From JBDRNE01 sp043812935 (GTDB lineage: Bacteria > Omnitrophota > Gorgyraeia > Tantalellales > Tantalellaceae), in contig JBDRLO010000066.1 of NCBI GenBank assembly GCA_043812935.1, positions 1 to 8,043 on the forward strand: 8,043 bases of DNA, given 5' to 3'. The notes beneath the pieces are model-generated. The model searched no databases, was not told the origin of the DNA, and saw only the letters and a list, made by a program, of their open reading frames with translations. The position numbers and the translations under genes were made by a program. This document shows positions 1 through 6,552 of this stretch, one piece after another (position 1 is the first letter of the stretch; every line of letters starts with the position of its first letter).

Positions 1-355
1 TGATAAAAACAAATCTTTTAATTCCCGCTCCGGCAGCCATTCGCGCCAGTCGTTCTGTCCCGAACACATTAACTTTACGAAAAGCATCAAGAGAATCAAT
101 CGCCGAATCATCCATAACATGAACGCGTGCCGCCAGATGAACCACAGCATCTACATCCACAAAATCTTTATCACAAAAATTGCAATTTTCAACTAAATCT
201 AGGCACTTGCCTTCAACTCCTATCGGCAAAACATCTATTGCGGATCCCTCCCGAAAAACACCCTTAACTTTCCATCCGTTTTTCAGCATTTTGGCGCACA
301 ATGCGCGCCCGATGAATCCTGTTGCTCCAGTAACAAAAACATGTCTTTTATTCAT
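1..355 (-). CDS. NAD(P)-dependent epimerase/dehydratase (extended SDR), N-terminal part, runs off left edge
   Basis: The frame is open to base 1, giving 118 codons of the N-terminus; the C-terminal part, including the expected YxxxK catalytic motif, is outside the window. Visible are the Rossmann motif GATGFIG (residues 10-16, GxxGxxG), an Arg after strand beta-2 (VFR, about 33-35), VVHLAARVHVMDD (71-83) and VNVFGT (95-100), followed by AAGAGIKRFVFI. The HLAARVHVM block is typical of the extended-SDR group that includes WbpV/WbpK-like UDP-4-keto-QuiNAc reductases and UDP-sugar 4-epimerases of O-antigen loci, so a cytoplasmic role in nucleotide-sugar synthesis is likely. The substrate cannot be decided from this fragment. 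ATG at 355 is chosen because CAGGA precedes it by 8 nt. An in-frame ATG at 364 (MIEMNK) would overlap the upstream stop as ATGA but has its AGG directly against the codon. Confidence 0.9.
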   Translation of the reverse strand, partial: MNKRHVFVTGATGFIGRALCAKMLKNGWKVKGVFREGSAIDVLPIGVEGKCLDLVENCNFCDKDFVDVDAVVHLAARVHVMDDSAIDSLDAFRKVNVFGTERLARMAAGAGIKRFVFI

Positions 356-360
356 TTCAA

Positions 361-1188
361 TCATCCTGGTACGTGGGATAAATTTCTTAGCGTTTTGTTA
401 TTTATCGTTTTTCTCTCTTTATCAAAAAAGTATCCCCATTTATTAAAGTACTTAGTAGCAGAAGAAACAATATCTTTAAAGTGCCCAATATCTTTATCCG
501 AACCCCTTTCATACCCATGATATATGACAGTCTCCGGATAATACACAGTACGATATAACTTATGTATTCTCCGAGATAAATCTATATCTTCAAAATAGAG
601 AAAAAATCTCTCATCAAACATGCCTATCTTTTCAAAAACATCAATTCTCACAAACATAAAACAACCGGATAGATAAGGTACATCCATTATCTTAGTGTAG
701 TCAGCAAATCTAAGCTCATATTTAGTTATTAAATTGGTCAAGGAACTTAAATACTTGTTATTAAATTTTCTAAGCACTAAATCAGAGGGAGTCGGCAATA
801 AACGACACAGATATTGCAATGACCCGTCAGGATACAACACTTTCGGCATAACAGAACCCACCGTCTTGTCTTTCTCCATAAAACTGAACAATTTCTCGAG
901 TACTCCTTTGTCAAAATAAACGTCCGGATTTAAAATAAGAAAATATTTCGTTCTTCCAACCATCTCTCGTATAGCTATATTATGCCCCGCGCCAAAACCT
1001 ACATTTTTACCGTTAAATATATGTTTTATTTTACCATTTTTACAAATATCGCCTATTTCATCCGACGGAGAATTGTCGACTATATATAACATCACATCCA
1101 GATCAGTATTCAAAAAACTGTCAATTGTCTTTTGCAAAGTTTTTATATCATTTTTATATGTCACTATCGTTGCCGCTATGTCGTACAT
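361..1188 (-). CDS. GT2 family glycosyltransferase, rhamnosyltransferase-like
   Basis: This 275-residue cytoplasmic or membrane-associated enzyme probably transfers a sugar from a nucleotide donor to the lipid-linked repeat unit. The GT-A fold signature is complete. It starts with AATIVTYKND (5-14), then IVDNSPSDE (36-44), NVGFGAGHN (62-70, the NxGFGxGxN motif) and LNPDV (86-90, the DXD-equivalent D89). It continues with VLYPDGSLQ (117-125), SGCFMFVRIDVFEKIGMFDERFFLYFEDIDLSRR (174-207, summarised by key residues G175, F191-D192, E200-D201-D203) and a late YHGYER (223-228). The arrangement is that of WbbL/RfbF-type rhamnosyltransferases, though donor specificity cannot be read from sequence. 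Length is normal for the short members. The ATG has only a weak AGAAGAG-like leader. It lies 19 bp after the SGNH gene and ends 5 bp before the SDR gene, so co-translation is likely. Confidence 0.93.
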   Translation of the reverse strand: MYDIAATIVTYKNDIKTLQKTIDSFLNTDLDVMLYIVDNSPSDEIGDICKNGKIKHIFNGKNVGFGAGHNIAIREMVGRTKYFLILNPDVYFDKGVLEKLFSFMEKDKTVGSVMPKVLYPDGSLQYLCRLLPTPSDLVLRKFNNKYLSSLTNLITKYELRFADYTKIMDVPYLSGCFMFVRIDVFEKIGMFDERFFLYFEDIDLSRRIHKLYRTVYYPETVIYHGYERGSDKDIGHFKDIVSSATKYFNKWGYFFDKERKTINNKTLRNLSHVPG

Positions 1189-1207
1189 GACTCTTCTGGC
1201 TCCATTT

Positions 1208-2272
1208 TCATATTGAATTTTTTTTCTTTTTCATATCTCTTTCCATAATATCAAAAAGTATTTCATTTCCTTTTTTAGAAAAATGCATCGGATCATAAGG
1301 GAGATACAGGTTTTTCGACGCGATACCTGAATCTCTAAATTCCGGCATCGCGTCTATGTAATGCACTCCTTTATCTCTAAAAAACCTACTTAATCCCTGT
1401 TGCGGCAATTTTAGTTTTTCGTCATCATTTCTCAGTTGATACTCATAGGGCATGACAATGACAGTAAAAGTAACTTTTTTGCTTTTCAAATAATCGTTGA
1501 TCTCAACTATAGGCTGTATATTTTTCGAGAAATCCAGTTTATCATCTTTGGAATATAACTGATAGTCTGCGTTCCAATATCGATATTGGGGATCCGTCAA
1601 CATAACACGAAGAAGAATATATAGTTTTGAACGAGCTCTTAAAAAAGCATTTATTTTCGAAATCACCGAATTTTCTTTTAGTAATATAATGAATTTTTCA
1701 AAAAAACCCGCGTTTTTAGGTAAAACTATATGTTTTTTTTCACCGAACTTGGCACTTTTGACATTTAAATCATTCAGACAAAATAGTAAATATACATGTT
1801 TAATTTCTTTATGCAAAGGCAAAAAAACATCAAGAACATTCTTATAATCGCATGCGCGATATCCAATTACGGAAGAATTATATATCTTTGTCTCCGGAAA
1901 ATTCGTCCGTAAAAGACCAGCGACAGTTTCGTCTTCTTCAAGAGCCACGCCAAAACCTACCGAGTCACCAAGAATTAAAATTGCCGATTTATAGTTGTCG
2001 GGTAAGATAACCGCGTTTTTAGGTCCGCGAAAACCAAATTGATCGGTATAAACCTTAATGCCGAAAGAAATCCCTTTAGCATTCTTGGCATTGCCTTTGC
2101 TTGTCCCGTAAGCATTTTCAATTAAAAGATTTTTACTAGTTCCCTGAAAATTGATATCTGTAACAACCCGGCACAAACCTTCCCCTAAAAACAATAAAAG
2201 CAAACAACAAAACAGCGTGCTTATTAGTAAAAAAAAATTTGCATGTGATCTGTTTTTTTTATTCATACGCAT
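1208..2272 (-). CDS. membrane-anchored SGNH/GDSL hydrolase-like protein
   Basis: The protein has about 354 residues with a basic N-terminus (MRMNKKNRSH), then one hydrophobic segment at about 11-33 (FFLLISTLFCCLLLLFL), which predicts a signal anchor with the rest outside the cytoplasm. The SGNH blocks are present: ILGDSVGFG with nucleophile candidate S104, SVIGY (134-138) as the block II glycine, LLFCLNDLN with N167, and YDPMHFSKKGN with D327 and H330 as the DxxH pair. SGNH enzymes in glycan loci are usually O-acetylesterases or O-acyltransferases; which applies here is not known. The family is weakly conserved, so substrate is inferred only from context. An in-frame TAG lies seven codons upstream, so the only starts are TTG 2275, ATG 2272 and ATG 2266. 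None has a clear Shine-Dalgarno, and the first ATG is used. Confidence 0.85.
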   Translation of the reverse strand: MRMNKKNRSHANFFLLISTLFCCLLLLFLGEGLCRVVTDINFQGTSKNLLIENAYGTSKGNAKNAKGISFGIKVYTDQFGFRGPKNAVILPDNYKSAILILGDSVGFGVALEEDETVAGLLRTNFPETKIYNSSVIGYRACDYKNVLDVFLPLHKEIKHVYLLFCLNDLNVKSAKFGEKKHIVLPKNAGFFEKFIILLKENSVISKINAFLRARSKLYILLRVMLTDPQYRYWNADYQLYSKDDKLDFSKNIQPIVEINDYLKSKKVTFTVIVMPYEYQLRNDDEKLKLPQQGLSRFFRDKGVHYIDAMPEFRDSGIASKNLYLPYDPMHFSKKGNEILFDIMERDMKKKKNSI

Positions 2273-2382
2273 CAAAAACTTTTGGTGCTATATCTGACTT
2301 TCCCAGCAAACCCCTTTCCGCCTGTCAATCGCCAAGATAAGCATTCGTCAGTATTTCGGCATAAATAATTCATATGCCTTTC

Positions 2383-3714
2383 TTACAACTTTCCAACTAT
2401 TCTCTTCGTCGCCCTAAAAATACTTTTTCTAACCGTGATAAAAATACTCACCAAACTCCACAGATATTTTTTTGATGTTAAAAATGATTGCAAATAAGAA
2501 TTAAAAGCCATGATACGCATTTTAAAATTTGGTTCAATTTTAGATTCTAAAAATTTTAAAGTGTAATCCGGATAATTTTTGTTAAAAAACTTAAGGAACA
2601 CTAATAAATGTTTATATTTCTTTTTTTTATCACCTCTCTCTGTTTTTTCAAACAATATCAATGTTTTAGGATCAATTTCGGTTAAAGTCACTTTTTTTTC
2701 TAAATTTCTTCTTCGCACGAATGTCCTACTGAAATCAGTTCTTAGAACACATACAGATTGATTTTTTTGCTTATCTGTTTTATATGAGAACCAACCGCTC
2801 CCGATCGAAATATCTGCCAACTCACATGTTTGGTCAACACATAATGAACATCGATACGGAATAGAATTCACGCAATGGGAAAAAAGTGTATTCCAAAATG
2901 TTAAATGGTTAATTGTTTGTGTACCTGTATCTAATTTAATTAATGTTTTTGCCGGGGGGAAATCACCAAAGCGGTAGTTTATCAACTTAACATCTTCGCT
3001 TTTAATGTTCATCTGCTTAAGCGCTGAATACGTTCCTAAAAAACTAATCCCATGTGTGCAAAAAAGCCCTATATGTAAAACAACCTTTTTCTGAAGTTTT
3101 TTATTGATCATTTCAGCTTTTCTGATGCCTTGAATATGACAAGGAAGCCCAACAACTGCAACTTTCTCTTTTGAATTCAAAATCTCTTTTAACATTATGT
3201 TTACAGGAACAGGACAGTACTTGGCACAACTTGCCGCAATGATCTCCTCTTTAGTTTTTGCAATAAATGGTTCCGGCTCAAGAGGCTTATCTTTTTTCAT
3301 TCTCGTAACTAACGCACCATCAATGATCCCTTCTTCAAGTGCAAAAACCAATAATTGAGTCACCAACCCGCCTGATGATGAATTATACCTCACATCATAA
3401 TCTGTGGAACATCCCGCATAACAGCTTCTATAATTGCCTAAAAGAATATCTTCCGGCTCTTTGCCAAAAACAAATTCCTGTAATTCTTTAAAATCCACAG
3501 AATACCCGGGACAGATTTTACAGCAATGTCCGCAATTGGTGCATTTTTCGCCATCAATCACAGGTTTATAAATTCCATGCTCCCAGTCAACCACCATTTC
3601 TATTGCGCCTGTCTGACACATTCCAACACAGGTTCCACAGCCGGTACATAATCCCTTTTCATAGACCCCTTTAATATTCATCTTCTGATCTCTGCTTTCA
3701 AAATGTTTTATCAT
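2383..3714 (-). CDS. FrhB-like coenzyme F420 hydrogenase/dehydrogenase beta-subunit family protein with two 4Fe-4S sites
   Basis: This 443-residue soluble protein starts with a bacterial-ferredoxin-type domain. C23, C26, C29 and C33 form one CxxCxxCxxxC site and C58, C61, C64 and C68 form the second, each followed by the other's CP/Q-type tail, so two [4Fe-4S] clusters are predicted. The FrhB-type body follows: RYNSSSGGLVTQ (109-120), VAVVGLPCHIQGIRKA (185-200) and RCSLCVDQTCELADISIGSGW (288-308) with C289 and C292. Known relatives (FrhB, FpoF, chlorophyllide reductase BciB, HCAR) are flavoproteins that move electrons between Fe-S clusters, FAD and F420 or another acceptor. The role of the polysaccharide-locus branch is not established. 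It starts 6 bp after the pyruvyl transferase stop. The ATG at 3714 has AGG directly against it; ATG 3681 (MNIKGVYEKG) has AGAG 8 nt upstream and is an equally good start. Confidence 0.92.
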   Translation of the reverse strand: MIKHFESRDQKMNIKGVYEKGLCTGCGTCVGMCQTGAIEMVVDWEHGIYKPVIDGEKCTNCGHCCKICPGYSVDFKELQEFVFGKEPEDILLGNYRSCYAGCSTDYDVRYNSSSGGLVTQLLVFALEEGIIDGALVTRMKKDKPLEPEPFIAKTKEEIIAASCAKYCPVPVNIMLKEILNSKEKVAVVGLPCHIQGIRKAEMINKKLQKKVVLHIGLFCTHGISFLGTYSALKQMNIKSEDVKLINYRFGDFPPAKTLIKLDTGTQTINHLTFWNTLFSHCVNSIPYRCSLCVDQTCELADISIGSGWFSYKTDKQKNQSVCVLRTDFSRTFVRRRNLEKKVTLTEIDPKTLILFEKTERGDKKKKYKHLLVFLKFFNKNYPDYTLKFLESKIEPNFKMRIMAFNSYLQSFLTSKKYLWSLVSIFITVRKSIFRATKRIVGKL

Positions 3715-3720
3715 CCTGTT

Positions 3721-4998
3721 TCATTTTCTTTTTTTATCATAAACCATCCTAAGAAGCTCAGAGGCCATCCTTGCACGTTTTCCAATCTCATCCTTAATGT
3801 CTTCAAGACTTGACCGTATCTGTTCATTCTGCGCCAGTGTATCCTTTACCAGCTCCTTAGCTTTTTCAATTGTAAAGTCCTTGATCTCGCAAGATGTCTC
3901 TCCCTGATGGATCAAATTCATAAACCCTTGCACTTTGGGTTGCGTATTAATCGTAATCGTAGGTGTTCCGATCATCGTCGCAAGAATTGAAGCATGCATT
4001 CTCGTACTGATGAATAAATCCAACTGCCCCAACATACCTTTAAGCTCACGAGCCGTATACATTTTTAGAAGCAATTTTGCGTTACTACGGCCATGCAGCG
4101 ACTCATACAATTGGCACGTTAATTCTTCGTCGCCAATACCTTTTCGAAAGGCTTTATTTGCCGGATAAAACACGACAGTAGCATTCAAATCCTCTATCAT
4201 AAAGTGACAAAGCTCTCTCATGACCGTGAAATACTTTTTATAATCCAGTTTTTTCCACCTTGATATTGCAACGCCGACAAGAAGCCCCTTATCAAGTTTT
4301 ACTCCTTCGGCTTCTAAAAACTTTCTTGCCTCTTTCTTTGATACATACGGCTGATTCACTACCACATCCGGCACTAAATAAACTTTTTTAGGATCAATCT
4401 TTAGCTCTTGTACTGTCTGAAGCGAGAGTTCATCTCTCGGAAACACAAGATCGCACTGATTTAGCACATAACTTACCATGCGTTTTATAAGTCTTTTCTT
4501 AAACGGTCCTATGCTCTGTGGAAAAAGAACCACGATCTTTCCCATAGCATATGCTAACCAGTATCCAAAAAGAAAGAATGGAACTCTTTTCCATTCACTG
4601 GCCTGCAGCCATTCTCCGCCAATACTAACCACAATATCGGCATTTGAATATGCTTTAAGAACGGCTAATTTTTTTCTGGAAAAAGTATATTTTTCAGGAG
4701 CGATCAAAAAACCCAATGGTTTTAATACGAAGAAATTAAAAAGGTTAACAAATACCCATAAGCTTTCTTTAACGATCCAGACGATCTTTTCCGGTATAGA
4801 GTACCCCGAGAATTGCTCTGCCCACAAGGTTTCAAGTGTTTTACACTCAGAGTGTTTTGCTACAGATTTGGGGTCAAAGGCCAGGATCGTAAATTCGGCT
4901 TTTGGGAATTGAACCCTGAGCTGTTCTAACGTACTATCTACCAAGGCCAGATTTCCTATATGCCGAGCTGAGTAAGCATCAATAAGTAGTATATTCAT
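3721..4998 (-). CDS. polysaccharide pyruvyl transferase family protein (CsaB/WcaK-like)
   Basis: This 425-residue cytoplasmic protein probably adds a ketal pyruvate from phosphoenolpyruvate to a sugar of the repeat unit. The two-domain GT-B-like pattern of the family is visible. The N-terminus MNILLIDAYSARHIGNLAL (1-19) replaces the usual glycine-rich nucleotide-loop start. It is followed by DIVVSIGGEWL (121-131), VVLFPQSIGPF (156-166), DLVFPRDELS (183-192) with R188, VPDVV (209-213), and the C-terminal signature FISTRMHASILA (329-340) with R333 and H335 and GTPTITINTQPKVQGF (344-359). The RxH-to-KxxGF arrangement is diagnostic of PF04230-type proteins. Residues 76-100 are hydrophobic and might touch the membrane. 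ATG 4998 has GAAGG 7 nt upstream. Not every family member has been shown to transfer pyruvate, so the acceptor is unknown. Confidence 0.92.
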   Translation of the reverse strand: MNILLIDAYSARHIGNLALVDSTLEQLRVQFPKAEFTILAFDPKSVAKHSECKTLETLWAEQFSGYSIPEKIVWIVKESLWVFVNLFNFFVLKPLGFLIAPEKYTFSRKKLAVLKAYSNADIVVSIGGEWLQASEWKRVPFFLFGYWLAYAMGKIVVLFPQSIGPFKKRLIKRMVSYVLNQCDLVFPRDELSLQTVQELKIDPKKVYLVPDVVVNQPYVSKKEARKFLEAEGVKLDKGLLVGVAISRWKKLDYKKYFTVMRELCHFMIEDLNATVVFYPANKAFRKGIGDEELTCQLYESLHGRSNAKLLLKMYTARELKGMLGQLDLFISTRMHASILATMIGTPTITINTQPKVQGFMNLIHQGETSCEIKDFTIEKAKELVKDTLAQNEQIRSSLEDIKDEIGKRARMASELLRMVYDKKRK

Positions 4999-5005
4999 TA
5001 ATATG

Positions 5006-5010
5006 CCTTC
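5006..5010 (-). promoter_or_regulatory. ribosome binding site of the pyruvyl transferase gene
   Basis: The minus strand reads GAAGG, 7 nt before the ATG at 4998. It is one of the two clearest Shine-Dalgarno matches in the window and settles this start. Confidence 0.7.
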
Positions 5011-5053
5011 AATCTTAATACAAGTTCATCATTCTTAGAAACTTGCTGAAAAT

Positions 5054-6412
5054 TTATGAACAATATTTTAATCTAATCCCCTTTTCATCAAGAAGATGCA
5101 GTATAATGATCCAAACGAGATACATCAAGGAAAAAATTATCCCCGCAACAACAACCCCCATTAAGCCATAAAAATAAGCCCCTAAATAATTCAAAAAAAC
5201 ACCAAGAACAGCAGTTACAATTTTCGGATAAATTAAAATTTTCGTATTAGCTTTGATCATAAACATAGTGTTTAACATAAACCCGATAGCAAGCAGTCCT
5301 CCCGAGAGAACAAATAAAGGTAACAACGAAGATACCAAACGATATTCCGGCGCTACCAGTAATGAAAAAATTTTCTTGCGAAACAGACCGGAAAACGCTA
5401 CAAACATAATGGTAACTACGGCGGCGGCCAGAATAAGTACATTATTTAACCTTATTGTCTTCTCCACCCTGACCGAATCCTTGCCCGATCCCGCCTTATG
5501 AAAAAGTACGGGAATTAACAATTGAGAAACTACTCCTGAAATAAGTATGATGGGATAATAGCCGAATTGATAGAGAACAGAATAAAATCCAATCTCCCTA
5601 TCAGTAGCAAAAGACAACAATGCCCAGCGGCTGGAAACAAATTGCGCCCACGCAAACAAACCCCATGCGGCAAACGGCCACGCGTAAACAAATATTTTCC
5701 TTGCATATCTGTTTAAAACATCTGCCGGCACGGCTTCTCTTGTTATAGTGGTTATGGTAACGAAATTTTTTCTAAAAAACTTTAACTGTGAGCTTAGAAT
5801 TATCAACGACGCGATCATATATCCGAACATGACAATAGAACCATGAACACCCCATAAACCAATTAAGCCTACAGGGATTAAATAACGCAACCACTGCCCT
5901 ACACCCTGATGCAACGCGACAATCTTTCTCTGTCTGTCCGCATTCTGAATATAATTCAACACAATGTTGTAGCCCGAAAATAATGAATACAAAAATGCCC
6001 AAAAAAAGAGCCACACCCATTTTGTTGCGCCGGACAAGAACAAACCCATAATTAAAATAATGCCTATGATGACTATCAGAACTGTGGCCTTAGTTAATAA
6101 AAGCCTGACCGTTCTGACATAGACATTGAGCTGTCCATCTTCACGCGCCGAAGAAAAATATCTTAAAAAACTGCACCCCAAAGGACTAAGAATCATTTGC
6201 TGCGCTAAAACAACGGCTGTCATTCCAATAGCAACGTCACCATATATTGATGGGCTAAGTAAATAGGTAAGTACTCGTATTCCAAAAACACCCCCTACGA
6301 CAACCATTAATTGCCCAAAGCAAACCCAAACTACCTCAGCACTTATTTTTTCAATACGCGATCTTATACTGATCTTTAGAGGTATCGCCGCATAAATTTT
6401 TTCAACCCACAT
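5054..6412 (-). CDS. wzx: Wzx-type polysaccharide flippase (MATE/MOP superfamily)
   Basis: This 452-residue polytopic inner-membrane protein has about 12 hydrophobic segments (approximately 27-52, 60-80, 108-130, 133-155, 176-210 as two, 242-262, 277-303, 322-343, 359-380, 392-415, 417-442). Near the start it carries RVLTYLLSPSIYGDVAIGMT (46-65), matching the LTP-xxYG loop between helices 1 and 2 of PST/MOP flippases. It also has the mid-protein DREIGFYSVLYQFGY (271-285), typical of the seventh-helix region. It most likely flips undecaprenyl-diphosphate-linked repeat units to the periplasm for Wzy. A basic amphipathic leader (KIYAAIPLKISIRSRIEK) precedes helix 1. ATG 6412 is preferred because GAAGG lies 8 nt upstream; the longer frame starting GTG at 6436 adds eight residues and has a poorer leader. 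It follows the GT4 gene after a gap of about 140 bp. Confidence 0.93.
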   Translation of the reverse strand: MWVEKIYAAIPLKISIRSRIEKISAEVVWVCFGQLMVVVGGVFGIRVLTYLLSPSIYGDVAIGMTAVVLAQQMILSPLGCSFLRYFSSAREDGQLNVYVRTVRLLLTKATVLIVIIGIILIMGLFLSGATKWVWLFFWAFLYSLFSGYNIVLNYIQNADRQRKIVALHQGVGQWLRYLIPVGLIGLWGVHGSIVMFGYMIASLIILSSQLKFFRKNFVTITTITREAVPADVLNRYARKIFVYAWPFAAWGLFAWAQFVSSRWALLSFATDREIGFYSVLYQFGYYPIILISGVVSQLLIPVLFHKAGSGKDSVRVEKTIRLNNVLILAAAVVTIMFVAFSGLFRKKIFSLLVAPEYRLVSSLLPLFVLSGGLLAIGFMLNTMFMIKANTKILIYPKIVTAVLGVFLNYLGAYFYGLMGVVVAGIIFSLMYLVWIIILHLLDEKGIRLKYCS

Positions 6413-6420
6413 TTTAAATA

Positions 6421-6425
6421 CCTTC
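6421..6425 (-). promoter_or_regulatory. ribosome binding site deciding the Wzx start
   Basis: The minus strand reads GAAGG, 8 nt before ATG 6412. It lies inside the eight-codon extension that a GTG start at 6436 would add, and so supports the shorter protein. Confidence 0.65.
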
Positions 6426-6444
6426 GCCAAAAACACCTACTTTC

Positions 6445-6454
6445 TACAGCTGTA
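6445..6454. repeat. 10-bp perfect palindrome TACAGCTGTA
   Basis: The palindrome lies in the gap between the GT4 and Wzx genes, just upstream of the possible GTG start of Wzx. It could be an operator half-site or chance; no second copy was seen in the window. Confidence 0.3.
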
Positions 6455-6517
6455 TAAGTCTATTTTACTTTTTCGTTTTTTTAATCTTAAAATCTTTTTT
6501 CGAAATGCGTACAAATC

Positions 6518-6537
6518 TGTGAACAAATCGGTTCACA
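6518..6537. repeat. inverted repeat TGTGAAC-6-GTTCACA between GT4 and Wzx genes
   Basis: A perfect 7-bp stem (6518-6524 with 6531-6537) encloses a 6-nt loop AAATCG. It lies 16-35 bp past the GT4 stop, in the longest intergenic gap of the window. In the transcribed (minus) direction it is followed by GATTTGTACG rather than a U run, so it is not a canonical rho-independent terminator. It could be an RNA 3'-end stabilising hairpin, an attenuation or processing site, or a protein-binding dyad. The sequence between it and the Wzx start is purine-rich and A-rich on the transcribed strand. Confidence 0.55.
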
Positions 6538-6552
6538 CCTAAACCAGTTAAT

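Noticed and set aside
180..446. Plus-strand open frame of 88 codons over the SDR/GT2 junction
   Set aside because: It is antisense to two genes with clear family motifs and has no recognisable domain.
2323..2328. Minus-strand TTGACA as a -35 box
   Set aside because: The only TATA-like hexamer downstream is about 30 bp away, far from the 16-18 bp needed; nothing like a -10 lies at the right spacing.
4478..4912. Plus-strand open frame of 144 codons
   Set aside because: It lies wholly antisense inside the pyruvyl transferase gene, has no Shine-Dalgarno and no recognisable motif, and reads as low-complexity antisense of a strongly conserved frame.
5021..5045. Inverted repeat CAAGTT-13-AACTTG between flippase and pyruvyl transferase genes
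   Set aside because: A 6-bp stem with a 13-nt loop and no T run is weak and common by chance in AT-rich DNA; it is not a terminator.
5772..6020. Minus-strand 82-codon frame inside the flippase gene
   Set aside because: It is an out-of-frame reading of the flippase; its hydrophobicity follows from T-rich codons of the real membrane segments.
6461..6500. Possible promoter TTAAGA-17-TAAAAT on the minus strand before the flippase
   Set aside because: Such weak matches are expected by chance in this A-rich gap, and there is no supporting element.
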